Source: an uncultured Bacilli bacterium
GTDB taxonomy: Bacteria > Bacillota_I > Bacilli_A > RF39 > UBA660
Assembly: GCA_944363655.1 (NCBI GenBank)
Contig: CALVUU010000128.1
Coordinates: 1 to 17,077 of the forward strand
Direction of reading: 5' to 3'
Length of the DNA stretch: 17,077 bases
Both the position numbers and the translations under genes were made by a program. The notes below the pieces were generated by a model. The model worked only from the letters and a program-made list of their open reading frames with translations. It had not been told where the DNA came from and searched no databases. Positions 7,905-15,491 of this stretch are shown in pieces (position 1 is the first letter of the stretch; every line of letters starts with the position of its first letter).

Positions 7905-8834
7905 GTGAAAAACAAAAATATAGTATTTATGGGAACTCCTGATTTTGCTGTTCCAGTTTTAGAAATGTTAATTGAAAAAACTAATGTTATAATGGTTGTT
8001 ACCCAACCGGATAAAGAAGTTGGTAGAAAAAAAGAAATAGTATATAGTCCAGTTAAAAAAGTAGCTTTAAAAAATAATATACCTGTTTTTCAACCTATTA
8101 AAATTAGATATGATTATGATGCGTTAAAAAAATTAGATATAGATTTAATTGTTACATGTGCATATGGTCAAATAATACCTAAAGAAGTCTTAGAAATGCC
8201 TAAGCATGGTTGTGTTAAGGGGCATGCATCAATTCTACCTAAATATCGTGGAGCTGCTCCAATTCAATGGGCGATTATGAATGGAGATAAAAAAACCGGA
8301 GTAACAATTATGTTTATGGATGAAGGAATGGATACTGGAGATATTATAAAATGTGCTGAAATACCAATAAATGATACAGATAATGTTGGAACTATGCATG
8401 ATAAATTATCTGTTCTTGGTAGAGATACTTTAGAAAGTGTTTTAAATAATATTTTAAATGGTATAGTAATTGGTATAAAACAAACTGATGATTATACAAT
8501 GGCTCCGATGATAAGAAGAGAAGATGAGAAAATTAATTTTAATGATACTGGAGTAAATATTATAAATAAAATAAGAGCATTAAATCCTTGGCCTCTTGCA
8601 AATATTATGATTGATGGGAAAGAAATTAAAGTAATAGATGCAGAATTTAATAAAGGTGCTAGTAAAAGTAATGGTAAGGTAGTTGAAATAAGTAAGGGAT
8701 TATTTGGTATAAGTTGTAGGGATGGAATAATATATTTAAAGAAAGTTAAACCATTTGGAAAAAAAGAAATGGATATAAATAGTTTTATAAATGGAATAAA
8801 AAAGGAAGAATATTTAAATAAGGTGGTAGATTAA
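7905..8834 (+). CDS. fmt: Methionyl-tRNA formyltransferase, with an altered catalytic motif
   Basis: Fmt transfers a formyl group from 10-formyl-tetrahydrofolate to initiator Met-tRNA. The N-terminal Rossmann-type domain opens with IVFMGTPDFAVPVLEML. The folate loop HASILPKYRGAAPIQWAI and the block MFMDEGMDTGDI follow, then the C-terminal OB-like domain with ALNPWPLA. Catalytic His (H107) and Asp (D143) are present. The position of the invariant Asn two residues before the His (N-x-H; N108 in E. coli) is Lys105, codon AAG at 8217-8219. ATG 7890 is in frame but would lie upstream of the predicted transcription start. GTG 7905, preceded by GGTGAT at 7895-7900, gives the family N-terminus and 309 residues. 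rsmB, usually next, is absent. Confidence 0.9.
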   Translation: MKNKNIVFMGTPDFAVPVLEMLIEKTNVIMVVTQPDKEVGRKKEIVYSPVKKVALKNNIPVFQPIKIRYDYDALKKLDIDLIVTCAYGQIIPKEVLEMPKHGCVKGHASILPKYRGAAPIQWAIMNGDKKTGVTIMFMDEGMDTGDIIKCAEIPINDTDNVGTMHDKLSVLGRDTLESVLNNILNGIVIGIKQTDDYTMAPMIRREDEKINFNDTGVNIINKIRALNPWPLANIMIDGKEIKVIDAEFNKGASKSNGKVVEISKGLFGISCRDGIIYLKKVKPFGKKEMDINSFINGIKKEEYLNKVVD

Positions 8835-8835
8835 G

Positions 8836-9495
8836 TTGGATAATAAAAATAATTTTTGGCAATCTGAAAAGAATAAAGCAGCAATTAAACTTGGTTTATG
8901 GATGATTTTTATTGTTATTTTAATTGTATTTGTGATATTTCAGGAAAGAAATAATACAAATAATGATATTAATAAACCAAATGATAATAATGAAGAAATA
9001 GATACTCCCGTATATGATTTTGTTAATTACAATGATATGCAAGATAAATTATTAAAAAATAATTATGAATATGTTTATAAAATAAGTAATTTAGATAGTA
9101 AATATATTTATAGTGGTATGAAATGTAATGGAAAAGAAATAGGATTTAGAGAAGATATAAATGGAATAATTAAATATTACATTGATGATACTGGTACTTA
9201 TCAAGTAAATTTAGATAATTTGGTATTAATAGATACATTATATCAAAATGTTGATACTAGTTATTTAGATATTAATATGCTTTTTGAAAATTTGAATGAA
9301 TATTTATATTCAGTTGATAAAAATAATGATTCAAGAACTATTACATATGATAAGGAAGGATATCAAGTAACAGTTTTAACTGATAAAAGTAATATTAAAA
9401 GTATTAAAGTAGTTGCTGATACAACTACTTATGAACTTGAATTTATGGAAATAGGGGAGTGTGAAGACATAGATTTTACTACCTTAGTAGAGTAG
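8836..9495 (+). CDS. Unknown protein with one N-terminal membrane anchor
   Basis: I do not recognise this 219-residue protein. A positively charged N-terminus leads into a single hydrophobic helix at about residues 17-36. An Asn/Asp-rich low-complexity linker (about 38-56) follows, then a domain of alternating polar and hydrophobic segments with predicted beta character (YTYELEF-like strands near the end). Topology should be N-in, with the domain outside the membrane. The start is TTG 8836, one base after the fmt stop, with AGGTGG at 8821-8826. No ATG occurs before the helix. It sits between fmt and a pgsA-like gene, in the place rsmB occupies in Bacillus. Two Cys (in MKCNG and GECED) could form a disulfide if exported. 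Confidence 0.75.
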   Translation: MDNKNNFWQSEKNKAAIKLGLWMIFIVILIVFVIFQERNNTNNDINKPNDNNEEIDTPVYDFVNYNDMQDKLLKNNYEYVYKISNLDSKYIYSGMKCNGKEIGFREDINGIIKYYIDDTGTYQVNLDNLVLIDTLYQNVDTSYLDINMLFENLNEYLYSVDKNNDSRTITYDKEGYQVTVLTDKSNIKSIKVVADTTTYELEFMEIGECEDIDFTTLVE

Positions 9496-9503
9496 GGGGA
9501 ATT

Positions 9504-10283
9504 ATGAATAAATGGGCCAAATTCGGAATAACTAACTTTTTTACAATGCTTAGGGCTATTGGTATTGTATGTCTAATGCCAGTTTTTAAGTTGTATGGTG
9601 GAGTTGCTACAGCTTTACTTTCAGCAGGTTGTTTTGCAACAGATTTTATTGATGGATTGCTTGCTCGCAAGCTTAAATCATCAACTTTTTTTGGTAGTTT
9701 ATTTGATGCTATTAGTGATAAAGCATTCTTAATTGTTAATATGATACTTCTTATGAGTATTACACCTATTTCAATAGTTCCAATTTTACTAGAATTAGGT
9801 ATTGCAACAATACAAAGTATAAAATATCAAAGAAATATGAATGTTCAATCAAATATAATAGGTAAAATTAAAATGTGGGTGGCAGGTATTACAGTATCTT
9901 TTTCATACTTGTTAGTAGATCCAATATTTATCAATTATTTAGGGGCGAATATCGCTGCTAAAGTAGCAGAAGTTGGAAATTTAAAATTATTTGGTATTAC
10001 TTTGGCTCCGCTAGTTTTAAGTGAAATTGCTACATTAGGTAGTTATATTAAAGAATTTGTAGATGGTAAGAAAGAAAAAGTTAATGAGGAATCTTTGGAT
10101 GGTGAGGAAAAATATTCTGGGGAATTAGAAAATAAATCAAAAGATTTAGAACAAGTAGAAAACTGTATTGAGAATATGGATATGAGTTTAAAAGATATGC
10201 TATTTGACCATGAATTTTACGAAAGATATAAAGACGAAGGAAATTTAAAATTGATAAGAAGAATGGCTAAGAAGAAAAAGTAA
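9504..10283 (+). CDS. pgsA: CDP-alcohol phosphatidyltransferase, probably PgsA (phosphatidylglycerophosphate synthase)
   Basis: This integral membrane enzyme joins CDP-diacylglycerol to an alcohol, here probably glycerol-3-phosphate, on the way to phosphatidylglycerol. The complete family motif is visible: D47-x2-D50-G51-x2-A54-R55-x8-G64-x3-D68-x3-D72. Several hydrophobic segments fill residues about 8-185. An unusual hydrophilic C-terminal tail of about 70 residues (Glu/Lys-rich, ending RRMAKKKK) extends past the membrane domain. The ATG at 9504 follows AGGGGGA (9494-9500). It is eight bases after the preceding gene. Phosphatidylglycerol is the donor for LtaS-type enzymes such as the one at 2074-4137. 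Substrate identity is inferred, and another CDP-alcohol transferase is possible. Confidence 0.8.
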   Translation: MNKWAKFGITNFFTMLRAIGIVCLMPVFKLYGGVATALLSAGCFATDFIDGLLARKLKSSTFFGSLFDAISDKAFLIVNMILLMSITPISIVPILLELGIATIQSIKYQRNMNVQSNIIGKIKMWVAGITVSFSYLLVDPIFINYLGANIAAKVAEVGNLKLFGITLAPLVLSEIATLGSYIKEFVDGKKEKVNEESLDGEEKYSGELENKSKDLEQVENCIENMDMSLKDMLFDHEFYERYKDEGNLKLIRRMAKKKK

Positions 10284-10298
10284 AATTTTTCTTCTTTT
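10269..10298 (+). terminator. Weak hairpin at the end of pgsA
   Basis: AAGAAGAAAAA (10269-10279) pairs perfectly over 11 bp with TTTTTCTTCTT (10286-10296) across a six-base loop. The stem is almost all A-U, with only four T in its tail. The arms span the pgsA stop codon. It may attenuate rather than end transcription, just ahead of the rlmN promoter. Confidence 0.4.
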
Positions 10299-10299
10299 G

Positions 10300-10308
10300 T
10301 GGTATAAT
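10300..10308 (+). promoter_or_regulatory. Extended -10 promoter abutting rlmN
   Basis: TGGTATAAT is a perfect extended -10 element (TG-N-TATAAT). No -35 is evident. The expected transcription start (about seven bases past the hexamer) falls at or near the rlmN ATG at 10315, which predicts a leaderless or nearly leaderless mRNA. Confidence 0.6.
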
Positions 10309-10314
10309 GGTGGT

Positions 10315-11331
10315 ATGAAAAATTTATTTGGTTTCACAAAAGAAATGTTAGAAGAATATTTTGCTTTAATGGGTGAGAAAAAATATAAAGCCACTCAAGT
10401 TTTTGAGTGGTTATATCGTCATAATGAATATGATATTAGTAAGTTTTCTAACATAAAAAAAGAAATACTTAATAAAATGGAAAATGATTTTACGACAAAT
10501 TTTATTAAAATAGAAAAAGTTTTAGAAGGATCAGATGTTAAAAAGTTTTTGTTTAGACTTTTAGATGGTGAGTGTATTGAAGCGGTTTTAATGGAACATA
10601 ATTATGGTCTTTCTGTTTGTGTTTCCAGCCAAGTTGGTTGTAATATGGGATGTAAGTTTTGTGAAAGTGGACGAATTAAAAAGGTAAGGAATTTAGATAC
10701 TTATGAGATTGTAGAACAAATACTTTTAATTCAAAAATATATTGATAAAAGAATTGATAGTGTAGTAGTTATGGGTATTGGAGAACCATTTGATAATTAT
10801 GATAATATTATTAAATTTATTAAAATAATTAATGATGCTCATGGGCTTGCTATTGGGGCTAGACATATAACGGTATCTACTTGTGGATTGGTACCTAAGA
10901 TAGATGAATTTAGCAAACTTGATTTACAAGTTAATTTAGCCTTATCTTTGCATGGGGCAACTGATGAGGTGCGAAATAAAATAATGCCTGTCAATAAAGT
11001 GTATAATGTTGACACTGTTATAGCAGCAATTAAGCGTTATATTGCTAAAACCAATAGACGAGTAACTATTGAATATGTTATGCTTAATATGGTTAATGAT
11101 TCGCAGGATGATGCGTTTTCCTTAGCCAAACTTTTAAAAGGAATGAATGTTTATGTCAATTTAATTCCATATAATGAAACTAAAAACATAGAGTTTAGTA
11201 AAAGTAGTAAAGAAAGAATAAATAAATTTTATGAGTGTTTAACGAAAAATGGAATTAATGTAACTGTTAGAAGAGAATTCGGTGGCAATATTAAAGCTGC
11301 ATGTGGACAGTTAAGAAGTGAGAGTGATTAA
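10315..11331 (+). CDS. rlmN: 23S rRNA (adenine2503-C2)-methyltransferase RlmN
   Basis: This radical-SAM methyltransferase modifies A2503 of 23S rRNA, and in many bacteria A37 of some tRNAs. Numbered from ATG 10315, the cluster cysteines are C109, C113 and C116 (GCNMGCKFCESGR). The two mechanistic cysteines are C102 (CVSSQ) and C330 (AACGQL). The SAM-binding GIGEPFDNYDN block and LALSLHGATDEVRNKIMP are typical of RlmN. The length of 338 residues is normal. RlmN and Cfr share these motifs; gene order and the sequence around the cluster favour the housekeeping enzyme. An in-frame ATG at 10297 would lie within the promoter and is rejected. It overlaps prpC by 14 bases. Confidence 0.93.
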   Translation: MKNLFGFTKEMLEEYFALMGEKKYKATQVFEWLYRHNEYDISKFSNIKKEILNKMENDFTTNFIKIEKVLEGSDVKKFLFRLLDGECIEAVLMEHNYGLSVCVSSQVGCNMGCKFCESGRIKKVRNLDTYEIVEQILLIQKYIDKRIDSVVVMGIGEPFDNYDNIIKFIKIINDAHGLAIGARHITVSTCGLVPKIDEFSKLDLQVNLALSLHGATDEVRNKIMPVNKVYNVDTVIAAIKRYIAKTNRRVTIEYVMLNMVNDSQDDAFSLAKLLKGMNVYVNLIPYNETKNIEFSKSSKERINKFYECLTKNGINVTVRREFGGNIKAACGQLRSESD

Positions 11332-12079
11332 TACGAAATCTTTTTATTTAACCGATACTGGTAGAGTTAGAGAACATAATGAAGATAGTGTTACTATTCT
11401 TAAAAATATGAGTGATGAATATTTACTTGTTGTTGCTGATGGAATGGGAGGACATAGAAAAGGAGAAGTTGCTAGTGCCCTTACGGTTACGCACTTAGGT
11501 AAAAGATTTATTGAAAGTGCTTCGATTGGAACAATGATAGATGCCGTAAATTGGCTTAGTGATAATATAAATGAAATAAATAGAGAAATATTGGATTATG
11601 GGGAAAAGAATGAAAACTCGAAAGGATTAGGAACAACTGTCGTTGCGGCGATAGTAACTAAGGAATTTTTAATATTTGCCAATATTGGAGATTCTTCGGG
11701 TTATGTTATAAAAAATAATAAATTACATAGGGTTACTAAACCGCATACTTTGGTAAATTTGTTAGTTGATGCTGGGGATTTAACGGAAGAAGAAGCTAAG
11801 ACACATCCTAAGAAAAATGTTTTAATGAAAGCCTTGGGGGCAGCGGAAAAAGCGGAACCAGATATCTTTAATGTTGATAATGGTAGCACTGAAGTGTTTT
11901 TGTGTAGTGATGGAGTAACTTCTTTGCTTAATGACGAACAAATAGAAAAAGTATTATTAGAAACTAATCTTACGGTTGAAGAAAAAGTAATTAAACTTAT
12001 TAAAAAATGTAATGCAAGAGGGGGGACAGACAATATATCAATTGCCTATTTAGTGAGGGAAAGTGGTGATATAGCATGA
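11318..12079 (+). CDS. prpC: PP2C-family Ser/Thr phosphatase (PrpC/Stp)
   Basis: This metal-dependent phosphatase reverses phosphorylation by the partner kinase encoded directly downstream. PPM motifs are in order: TGRVREHNEDS (E22, D23), VADGMGGH (D41, G42), GLGTTVVAA, ANIGDSSGYV (D124), FLCSDGVTSLL (D198) and GGTDNISIA (D238). These acidic residues bind the binuclear Mn/Mg centre. The length of 253 residues fits bacterial one-domain enzymes. The start is one of two GTG codons (11318 or 11324), both within the end of rlmN; neither has a decisive ribosome site. The stop overlaps the kinase start as ATGA, implying translational coupling. The only TGA stop in the window is here, followed at once by TAA. 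Confidence 0.95.
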   Translation: MRVINTKSFYLTDTGRVREHNEDSVTILKNMSDEYLLVVADGMGGHRKGEVASALTVTHLGKRFIESASIGTMIDAVNWLSDNINEINREILDYGEKNENSKGLGTTVVAAIVTKEFLIFANIGDSSGYVIKNNKLHRVTKPHTLVNLLVDAGDLTEEEAKTHPKKNVLMKALGAAEKAEPDIFNVDNGSTEVFLCSDGVTSLLNDEQIEKVLLETNLTVEEKVIKLIKKCNARGGTDNISIAYLVRESGDIA

Positions 12080-13842
12080 TAATGAAGGGGCAAAAAATTA
12101 GTGATCGATACCAAATAATCAAGTCGATTGGTGAAGGTGGTATGGCTAATGTGTATCTTGCTTATGATACGATATTAGATCGTAATGTTGCGGTCAAGGT
12201 TTTGCGCGGGGATTTGGCAACAGATGAGAAATTTGTTCGTCGTTTTCAAAGAGAAGCGTTATCAGCAAGTAGCCTATCTAATCCGAATATTGTTGAAGTT
12301 TATGACGTTGGTGAAGATAATGGGGAATATTATATTGTCATGGAATATGTCGAGGGGAAACATTTAAAAAATTTGCTTAAAAAAAGAGGTAAATTAACTG
12401 TTTCCGAAGTTGTCGATATAGTACTTCAGATAACTAATGGACTTAGTGTTGCTCATGACTCATATATAATTCATCGAGACATAAAACCCCAAAATATACT
12501 CATACTAGATAATGGGTTAATTAAAATAACTGATTTTGGGATAGCAGTTGCGATGAATGCAACACAGTTAACCCAAACTAATTCAGTGATGGGGAGTGTT
12601 CATTATCTTCCTCCAGAACAAGCAAGTGGTAAAGGAGCAACTTTACAAAGTGATATTTATTCTATTGGTATTTTAATGTATGAACTTTTAACAGGAAAAC
12701 TTCCTTTTAAAGGAGATAATGCTGTTGAAATAGCTTTAAAACACTTAAAAGAACCGATGCCAAGTATTAGAGATGAAATCCCTGATATACCACAGAGTGT
12801 TGAAAATATTATTTTAAAAGCAACAGCTAAAAATCCTAAAAATAGATATGCTGATGCTAGAGAAATGCATGAAGATTTAAAAACATGTTTGGATGAATCT
12901 AGAGCAAATGAACTTAAAATAACATTTAAGTATCCGGAATATGATTATGATGATACGAAGTTATTAAAAACGGTTAAGGAAACGAAGAAAGAAACTAAAA
13001 AGGAAGAAAAGAAGGATATTAAGGAAGGTGAAGAAATTATAGCAAAGCGTATTAATAAAAATGAAAATAAATCTCAAAATAAAATGATTATAATACTTGC
13101 TAGTATTTTTGTCGGTTTAGTTGTGATAATTACGACAATATTTGTTTTAATACCGTACATTACTTCTTCAAAACAGGAGGCAGTTCCTGATGTTTCGGGT
13201 TATACTGTGAGTGAGGCAATTAATGCTTTACAAAATGCAGGATTTGTTGTTGCTGATGAACAGAGAAGTGAGGCAAGTGAAACTATTGATGAAGGTTTAG
13301 TAACTAAAACCACTCCTGCTGCAGGATCAATTAGAAAAGAAGGAACAGAAATAACTCTTTATATCTCTTTAGGTGATGTAACTGTGGAAATTGAGGATTA
13401 TACTGGAGAAAACTATAATGAAGTTAGAGGAAGATTAGAGGCTTTAAATTTAGTTGTTTATATTGAAAGTGAAGATATACCTGAGGGTGATGATCCTGCT
13501 GATTATGAAGAAGGTATTGTAATGCGACAATCAGTAGAACCGGGAGAAAGATTATCGGAAGGAGATGCAATAACTTTATATATTCCTAAATTAGACAATA
13601 AATATCCGGATTTCGTTTTAGATGAATATACAGTTGCTGAAGTTGAAGAATTTGCGGAAGATTATGGCATTAATTTAACAGTAAATTATGAAGATACATT
13701 AGAGTATGAACCAGGGACAATTATTAGACAAAGTAGAGCAGCGGGAACAACTGTTGTTGAGGGAGCAAGACTTACGATAACTGTTGCTCGTGAACCAAGT
13801 AGTGAAGAAGAAAACCCTGATGATGGCGGAGGATTAGAATAA
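12076..13842 (+). CDS. prkC: PASTA-domain Ser/Thr protein kinase (PrkC/StkP)
   Basis: This membrane receptor kinase senses muropeptides or cell-wall precursors and phosphorylates division, wall and translation proteins. Kinase domain, about residues 12-272: Gly-rich loop GEGGMANVYL, K41 in VAVKV, H133-R134-D135 with K137 and N140, D153-F154-G155. The activation loop carries Thr163, Thr166 and Thr168 as likely autophosphorylation sites. A Lys/Glu-rich juxtamembrane linker (about 296-335) precedes one membrane helix (about 337-360). Three PASTA repeats are outside: about 369-434, 435-505 and 509-573. An acidic Gly-rich tail ends the protein. The start ATG overlaps prpC by four bases and has GTGGTGAT upstream. 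Three PASTA units match B. subtilis PrkC. Confidence 0.97.
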   Translation: MIMKGQKISDRYQIIKSIGEGGMANVYLAYDTILDRNVAVKVLRGDLATDEKFVRRFQREALSASSLSNPNIVEVYDVGEDNGEYYIVMEYVEGKHLKNLLKKRGKLTVSEVVDIVLQITNGLSVAHDSYIIHRDIKPQNILILDNGLIKITDFGIAVAMNATQLTQTNSVMGSVHYLPPEQASGKGATLQSDIYSIGILMYELLTGKLPFKGDNAVEIALKHLKEPMPSIRDEIPDIPQSVENIILKATAKNPKNRYADAREMHEDLKTCLDESRANELKITFKYPEYDYDDTKLLKTVKETKKETKKEEKKDIKEGEEIIAKRINKNENKSQNKMIIILASIFVGLVVIITTIFVLIPYITSSKQEAVPDVSGYTVSEAINALQNAGFVVADEQRSEASETIDEGLVTKTTPAAGSIRKEGTEITLYISLGDVTVEIEDYTGENYNEVRGRLEALNLVVYIESEDIPEGDDPADYEEGIVMRQSVEPGERLSEGDAITLYIPKLDNKYPDFVLDEYTVAEVEEFAEDYGINLTVNYEDTLEYEPGTIIRQSRAAGTTVVEGARLTITVAREPSSEEENPDDGGGLE

Positions 13843-14696
13843 TGCAAGGGCGCATTATCAAACAAATTAGTAACCAATATACGGTTATTCAAGATGATAA
13901 TTTATTTGTTTGTACGGCGAGGGGAAAGTTCAGAAATTTAGGACTTTCCCCTGTTGTTGGTGATATAGTAGAAATAGATGAAATTAATAATACTATTGAA
14001 AAAATATTGCCTAGGAAAAATAAACTTAATAGACCAGTTGTTGCCAATGTTAATACCGCATTAATTGTAACTAGTGTTAAAAAACCGGATTTATCACTAT
14101 CCTTATTAGATAAACAATTAACTATGGTTATTTCTAATAATATTGAACCAATAATTATATTAACTAAATTAGATTTATTAAATAAAAAAGAATTAAAAAA
14201 TATAAAAAAAATTATAAAATATTATGAAAAATTAGGAATAAAAGTTATTCCTAATACTAAGTTAAATAAATTAAAAAAGTTATTAAAAGATAAAGTAGTA
14301 GTTTTAACTGGACAAACTGGAGCGGGTAAATCAAGTATTTTAAATAAACTAGATAAAAATTTACATTTAGAAACTAAACCAATAAGTGAAGCATTAAATA
14401 GAGGTGTTCATACAACTAGACATACGGAATTATATAAAATAAATAATATGTATATGGTAGATACTCCAGGTTTTAGTGCTTTAGATTTAATAGATGTTTC
14501 AGTTGATAAATTACGTGATAGTTTTAAAGAATTTAATAAGTATAATTGTGCTTATAAAGATTGTACTCATAATAATGAAAAAAATTGTGGAGTAAAAGAT
14601 GCTTTAGAAAAAGGTTTAATATTACCATCTAGGTATAATAATTATATAAGATTTTTAAAGGAGATATATGAAAATAGTAGTAAGTTATATAAATAG
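13842..14696 (+). CDS. rsgA: Ribosome small-subunit GTPase RsgA (CpgA/YloQ)
   Basis: RsgA is a circularly permuted GTPase that checks late 30S maturation, binding near the decoding centre. An N-terminal OB-fold (about 1-65) precedes a permuted G domain: G4 TKLD at 108-111, then P-loop GQTGAGKSS at 157-165, switch I GVHTTRHT, and G3 DTPG at 207-210. The zinc-binding C-terminal domain shows C236, C241, H243 and C249 in the usual spacing. The length of 284 residues is normal. Its ATG overlaps the last base of the prkC stop, with GGAGG upstream. In Firmicutes it is a known PrkC substrate, which fits the adjacency. The 3' end overlaps rpe by 29 bases. Confidence 0.95.
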   Translation: MQGRIIKQISNQYTVIQDDNLFVCTARGKFRNLGLSPVVGDIVEIDEINNTIEKILPRKNKLNRPVVANVNTALIVTSVKKPDLSLSLLDKQLTMVISNNIEPIIILTKLDLLNKKELKNIKKIIKYYEKLGIKVIPNTKLNKLKKLLKDKVVVLTGQTGAGKSSILNKLDKNLHLETKPISEALNRGVHTTRHTELYKINNMYMVDTPGFSALDLIDVSVDKLRDSFKEFNKYNCAYKDCTHNNEKNCGVKDALEKGLILPSRYNNYIRFLKEIYENSSKLYK

Positions 14697-15294
14697 TAAG
14701 TTTAAAAAATTTGAAACTATTAAATTAATTGATAAAAGTATTGCTGATGGAATTCATGTCGATTTAATGGATGGTAAGTATGTAGCAAATAAAAATTTTG
14801 AAATTGAAGAACTTTCTAATTTATTTATGGGTATTACTAAACCCCTAGATATTCATTTGATGACTAATAATCCTTCTAAATATTTTGATTTATTATTTAA
14901 ATTAAATCCTGTTTGTATATATATACATCCTGATACAGAAAATAGTCCTATTAATGTATTAAATAATATAATCAATAATAATATAGATGCTGGTATAGTC
15001 ATCAATCCTGATGAAGATATAGATAGTTTTTTAAAGTATTATCCTTATGTTAAAAGAGTACTTTTAATGAGTGTTTATCCTGGTAAGGGAGGACAAGTTT
15101 TTTTAAATAAAACACCTGAAAGATTAAAAGAATTAAAAAAGTACCAAGAAAAATATAATTTTGATATTTATATAGATGGAGGAATAAATGCTGATACAAT
15201 AAAATTTGTAAGTGATGCAGATGGCGTAGTCTCTGGGTCATTTGTTTGTAATAGCGATAATTTTAATAAACAAATTTCTGAATTGAAACTATAG
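14668..15294 (+). CDS. rpe: Ribulose-phosphate 3-epimerase
   Basis: This TIM-barrel enzyme interconverts ribulose-5-phosphate and xylulose-5-phosphate in the pentose phosphate pathway. Motifs: GIHVDLMDGKYV (metal ligands H30 and D32), DIHLMTNNPSKY (H63), LMSVYPGKGGQVF for phosphate binding, and IYIDGGI with catalytic D170, then GSFV. The first strand (VVSYINSKF) departs from the usual APSILSADF, and at 208 residues the protein is slightly short; both are tolerable. AAAGGAGATAT just before the ATG is a strong ribosome site. In Bacillus, thiN follows. Here a terminator ends the operon instead. Confidence 0.92.
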   Translation: MKIVVSYINSKFKKFETIKLIDKSIADGIHVDLMDGKYVANKNFEIEELSNLFMGITKPLDIHLMTNNPSKYFDLLFKLNPVCIYIHPDTENSPINVLNNIINNNIDAGIVINPDEDIDSFLKYYPYVKRVLLMSVYPGKGGQVFLNKTPERLKELKKYQEKYNFDIYIDGGINADTIKFVSDADGVVSGSFVCNSDNFNKQISELKL

Positions 15295-15320
15295 ATGCTT
15301 CGACATTTATAGTTTTTATT
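15286..15320 (+). terminator. Intrinsic terminator after rpe
   Basis: AAACTATAGATG (15286-15297) pairs with CATTTATAGTTT (15304-15315) over 12 bp with one G-U pair. The loop is six bases and TTTTTATT follows. The rpe stop codon lies in the left arm. It marks the end of the fmt-to-rpe operon. Confidence 0.9.
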
Positions 15321-15479
15321 TGCTAAAATTAGACAAAAACTCCTATGGACTTATAGAAAGCAAATGTGCTAAGATAAATAATCAAGGAACAAATCACATA
15401 CAAACTATGAGAACTATGTTCTTTATATATAATTATTATTAAATTTCAATAGAAATATAGAGAATTTTGTTATTTATAG
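15316..15479. other. Short intergenic stretch before the KilA-N gene
   Basis: I see no gene in this stretch. A TATAAT at 15428-15433 could be a -10 box, without a good -35. A small hairpin AGAAC-TAT-GTTCT (15410-15422) lies just upstream of it. That hairpin overlaps a direct repeat of AACTATG and could be an operator for the KilA-N gene. Both readings are tentative. Confidence 0.3.
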
Positions 15480-15488
15480 TAAGGAGGT
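15480..15488 (+). promoter_or_regulatory. Perfect Shine-Dalgarno site of the KilA-N gene
   Basis: TAAGGAGGT is a full match to the 16S anti-SD, three bases before the ATG at 15492. It fixes the start and suggests the intact ancestor was well translated. Confidence 0.8.
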
Positions 15489-15491
15489 ACA

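Noticed and set aside
10615..10680. Cfr-type antibiotic-resistance methyltransferase
   Set aside because: Cfr and RlmN share the radical-SAM motif, but the operon position between fmt and prpC and the normal codon use fit housekeeping RlmN.
11701..12033. Open frame of 110 codons antisense to prpC
   Set aside because: It lies across conserved PP2C motifs and has no independent signals. The minus-strand frames at 9479-9670, 13686-13892 and 15050-15241 are rejected for the same reason.
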